From: Ruminococcaceae bacterium UBA2857
GTDB lineage: Bacteria > Bacillota > Clostridia > Oscillospirales > Acutalibacteraceae
Assembly: GCA_002350705.1 (NCBI GenBank)
Contig: DEFH01000033.1
Span: forward strand, 6,651 to 48,640
Direction: 5' to 3'
DNA length: 41,990 nt
Part shown: in pieces, positions 40,701-41,990 of the stretch
Layout of the letters: each line of letters begins with the position of its first letter
Position numbering within the stretch: the stretch's first letter is position 1
Position numbers and translations under genes: made by a program
The notes under the pieces: generated by a model
The model's database searches: none
Seen by the model: the letters and a program-made list of their open reading frames with translations, nothing else
Told to the model about the DNA's origin: nothing

Positions 40701-41647
40701 TAGCCTACGATCGTCATTTCATGACCTGTTCCGGAAAACGGATTGTAAAACTGGGAAACAGCAACATATTCCCCTGCCGCACTGTTGTCTATGGCGTATT
40801 GATTGGGATTGGAAGCCTTGCTTGCATTTTTGACAGATGTTGTACGCCACTTGCTGATATTGGAGTCAAAGGAGAGGATTTTACCGTCAGCAAGAACTTG
40901 TTTGAGAAGTCTGAGACTTTCCGCATCGGGTGAAGTAATCGGAGCGTCATTCTGATTCAGATAAGCACCATGCTGAGCGTAGAAAGCATCGGAAGTGTCA
41001 CCGCTGTAATAATACGTATAGGAAAGGATTCTGTTGTCGAGAGCCTTTTCCCAAATATTGTCATAAGCGTACCAGTCGAGATAATTGGATTGGGGCTGTG
41101 ACGTACTTTTAATAGGCACGTCTTTAATTGTTACCGCACCCTGATTTTTAAGCAAATCATAGACACGATAGGAGAAAGTTCCGCTGTCTGTAGAACCGTT
41201 CACCAGATTATAGGCAAAGTTCGGTGAATAGGTATTAAAGTCGGTTGTAGGGATCCCTTTTGCTTTGTTGATGGTGTAGGTATACTGGTAATAAACCGTT
41301 GACCATGCAACGCACGCACCAATATCCCCCTGATCTCTTACGGGAGGAAGATAAATTGCATTTTCATTGGTACTGTTGTCCACCTTTGAGGGCAGTTTGG
41401 AAACACCTTTACTTGCACGGGGACCTTCGATTTTTGCGGTGTAGTTCTCATAATCCTCCACGGAACCGATAACGGCAATATCATTTGACATTTCTTCCGT
41501 TATGGACAGTGAACCTGTCGTGTCATGAATGATGATATCTGATGTATCAGACGCCGACACCGCAGAGACAGCCGCTGTCGGAAGCATACCTGCCATGACG
41601 GCTGATGACAGCAGACAGGCAAGTATTTGTTTGGATGGTTTTCTCAC
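37715..41647 (-). CDS. Secreted papain-family protease with three CBM25 starch-binding modules
   Basis: A 1310-residue exported protein with a GTG start behind AAAGGAG. Signal peptide about residues 1-32. Papain-type (C1) domain about 90-380: nucleophile in DQGDIGACVAWS (Cys, where papain has C-G-S-C-W), His in GTGHEMTIVGY and Asn in INSFGTGDW. A beta region (about 390-545) follows. Three 88-residue CBM25-like modules at 552-639, 834-921 and 1024-1111 each contain YYKGYSxPYIHYQ, PGKAMTK and WDSRNGANY. Five Ig-like domains fill the gaps and the C-terminus. No anchor motif is seen. It probably digests protein while bound to starch. Confidence 0.88.
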   Translation of the reverse strand: MRKPSKQILACLLSSAVMAGMLPTAAVSAVSASDTSDIIIHDTTGSLSITEEMSNDIAVIGSVEDYENYTAKIEGPRASKGVSKLPSKVDNSTNENAIYLPPVRDQGDIGACVAWSTVYYQYTYTINKAKGIPTTDFNTYSPNFAYNLVNGSTDSGTFSYRVYDLLKNQGAVTIKDVPIKSTSQPQSNYLDWYAYDNIWEKALDNRILSYTYYYSGDTSDAFYAQHGAYLNQNDAPITSPDAESLRLLKQVLADGKILSFDSNISKWRTTSVKNASKASNPNQYAIDNSAAGEYVAVSQFYNPFSGTGHEMTIVGYNDEIWTDINNNNIVDEGEMGAFKMINSFGTGDWYMSEGNKMLNNDGFLWIAYDALNWHSSVSGVSDDIQESILHAVSSMEVNPQQNNDAGYNLRYCLNTSARDSSPVTVTAVDKVTGEVISGNAVPFDYKFYRPSVSRNCTYTGEYYADASDGIMTIDLETIVPELAEKGLESYDWSVTVGNYNNVYGNTVTVKDIRIIDKKAKKEYPMNAVAGFAFTEQTKTVNIPISDEPAPQNQITIYYKGYSTPYIHYQIETGTWTDVPGKAMTKTNEVSGYTHKYTIDLGTKEYINACFNNGGNSWDSRNGANYRFEKGTYTYSNGTIKTYEPPKPKELYADITLSAKTIPTKQSVTVSVSADGGTAPYQYQYSYERNGSETVVKNYSSDSSANISIPSAGLYTVKVSVKDAAGKTIQKTADLTVATVAIGSLSTNKASAKTGESVTFKTSVNDGNVPVSCSYTITGSGTSQTLAAESDHSATWKPEKEGTYTITVNALYNGVSVASKSMTYTVEKGADVVLNQITIYYKGYSTPYIHYQTGSGTWTTAPGKAMTKTSEVTGYTHKYTIDLGNATYANVCFNDGNNHWDSRNGANYYFEKGTYTYSDGTITVYESSQPKELSANISLSAKNITVGQSVTVNASAAGGTAPYQYKYSYTKSGTEKLIKDDSTSVSASFKPDTVGTYSVKVVVKDAAGATVQKTVNLTVSEVTVNQTTIYYKGYSAPYIHYQVGTGAWTAVPGKAMTKTSEMNGYTHKYTIDLGTAGYANVCFNDGGNSWDSRNGANYRFEKGTYTYQNGTMNKISDGTGGSQGTSYSALNNLSEISAGTIVLGGTFNVNAAAAGGTGSYTYAVLYKKNYEKKWTVKQDYSANSTITVKPAKATSYDVCVKVKDSNGTIVKKFFTMQVNPKLANTSIISATAIKKGETVTLKGSATGGMGNYTYAVFYKKKSESKWTTRQGYKANDEILVRPYTNTDYDVCIKVCDETGTVAKKYFSVTVK
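38315..38578 (-). repeat. CBM25-coding unit 3 (264 bp)
   Basis: Encodes residues 1024-1111 of the protease. Exactly the same length as units 1 and 2, with high DNA similarity to both, including the segments for PGKAMTKTSE and GYTHKYTIDLG. Confidence 0.88.
38885..39148 (-). repeat. CBM25-coding unit 2 (264 bp)
   Basis: Encodes residues 834-921. It differs from the others mainly at the Asn-His before WDSRNGANY and at a few surface positions. Confidence 0.88.
39731..39994 (-). repeat. CBM25-coding unit 1 (264 bp)
   Basis: Encodes residues 552-639, the first of three units, separated from unit 2 by two Ig-like domains and followed by the same order of module types. Confidence 0.88.
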
Positions 41648-41958
41648 AATCGCATTACTCCTTTCAAAAACAGATAATTTTTTATTAAGAAAATCTCCTT
41701 AAAACTACCCGTTGAGAGCTATGCAAAAACACTGTTAAGGAGATGTTTCTTTGCTGTTACAGGACTTTTACAGAGAAGAATTTTTTGTCAATATTTACGT
41801 AAAAGTTTCTCATTTATCTGACTGATAACTTGTACTAATTTTAACATAATATTAACTTTTTTGTTACTACCCAAACAGATTAATTATTCCAAACAGAAAG
41901 CAATATTGCACTTTCGGAGATATAAAAAAAATCGTCTAATCACAATTGGACGATTTTT
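41648..41958 (-). promoter_or_regulatory. Long upstream region of the protease gene with two inverted repeats
   Basis: About 310 bp without a gene. A perfect 10-bp inverted repeat (ATCTCCTTAA at 41693-41702, TTAAGGAGAT at 41735-41744) has a 32-base loop. An 8-bp one (ACTTTTAC at 41764-41771, GTAAAAGT at 41799-41806) surrounds a TTGACA (41786-41791, minus strand) whose -10 partner is poor. The region is very AT-rich further upstream. I cannot place the promoter with confidence. Confidence 0.4.
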
Positions 41959-41959
41959 T
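41925..41959 (-). terminator. Terminator after the last tRNA
   Basis: AAAATCGTC/GACGATTTT stem; on the minus strand the tRNA 3' end is followed directly by this hairpin and a long T-run. Confidence 0.8.
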
Positions 41960-41990
41960 GGTGGGAGAGGGTGGATTCGAACCACCGAAG
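41959..41990 (-). tRNA. tRNA, 3' part only, probably tRNA-Tyr
   Basis: On the minus strand the visible part is a T-arm GGTGG-TTCGAAT-CCACC, acceptor 3' strand CTCTCCC and encoded ACCA, preceded by CTTC. The bases before the T-arm resemble the variable arm of clostridial tRNA-Tyr. The anticodon is outside the window, so identity is not certain. Confidence 0.65.

Noticed and set aside
41711..41730. Sequence resembling part of a type II CRISPR repeat/tracrRNA (GAGCTATGC core)
   Set aside because: Single copy with no spacer-repeat series and no cas genes; a 9-base match is expected by chance.

Overview
The window looks like a chromosomal segment of a low-to-mid GC anaerobic Firmicute, most likely a Ruminococcus-like member of the Clostridia (Oscillospiraceae). 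This is an inference from gene content and style: strong Shine-Dalgarno (SD) sites, several TTG and GTG starts, vegetative promoters with 17-bp spacers, formate-THF ligase, a two-gene SufC/SufB-like iron-sulfur system, and a secreted papain-like protease carrying starch-binding modules. Most genes are housekeeping. No phage, insertion sequence or CRISPR array is visible.

Layout. 1-3.4 kb: end of a tRNA-Val, then a leftward group (BaiN/HI0933-like flavoprotein, RpiR-type regulator, nitroreductase, small membrane protein) behind one strong promoter and a structured leader. 3.5-9.8 kb: rightward genes for a TIM-barrel epimerase-like protein, nrdR, an amidohydrolase, fhs, tsaE, tsaB, rpiB and a membrane protein. 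9.9-13.6 kb: a hidden 52-residue Cys-rich protein, small membrane proteins, and a leftward Fur-type regulator/znuA/znuC/znuB operon with a dyad on its promoter. 13.6-20.8 kb: sufC-sufB, a CmpB-type membrane protein, a TepA-like ClpP-class protease, uppP and an FtsK/SpoIIIE translocase. 20.8-21.6 kb: two tiny ribbon-helix-helix (RHH) genes, each with its own promoter; the first lies between two copies of the ftsK 3' end plus terminator. 21.6-30 kb: htpG, a glycolipid-type glycosyltransferase, an APH-fold kinase, an ABC-F ATPase, an HPr-like protein without the active histidine, and mtaB.

30-35 kb is the most distinctive region: a cell-wall-type surface protein with two Tp47-like domains, two membrane-anchored FMN-binding proteins with flavinylation-type motifs, and a NapH-like polytopic 4Fe-4S protein. 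Together they read as an electron-transfer route from the membrane to the outside of the cell, possibly iron-controlled. 35-42 kb: tRNA-Leu and tRNA-Pro, a sodium/proline symporter, tRNA-Ala, a 1310-residue secreted papain-family protease with three near-identical CBM25 starch-binding modules, and the 3' end of a last tRNA.

Product names come from recognising family motifs by eye. No database search was run.
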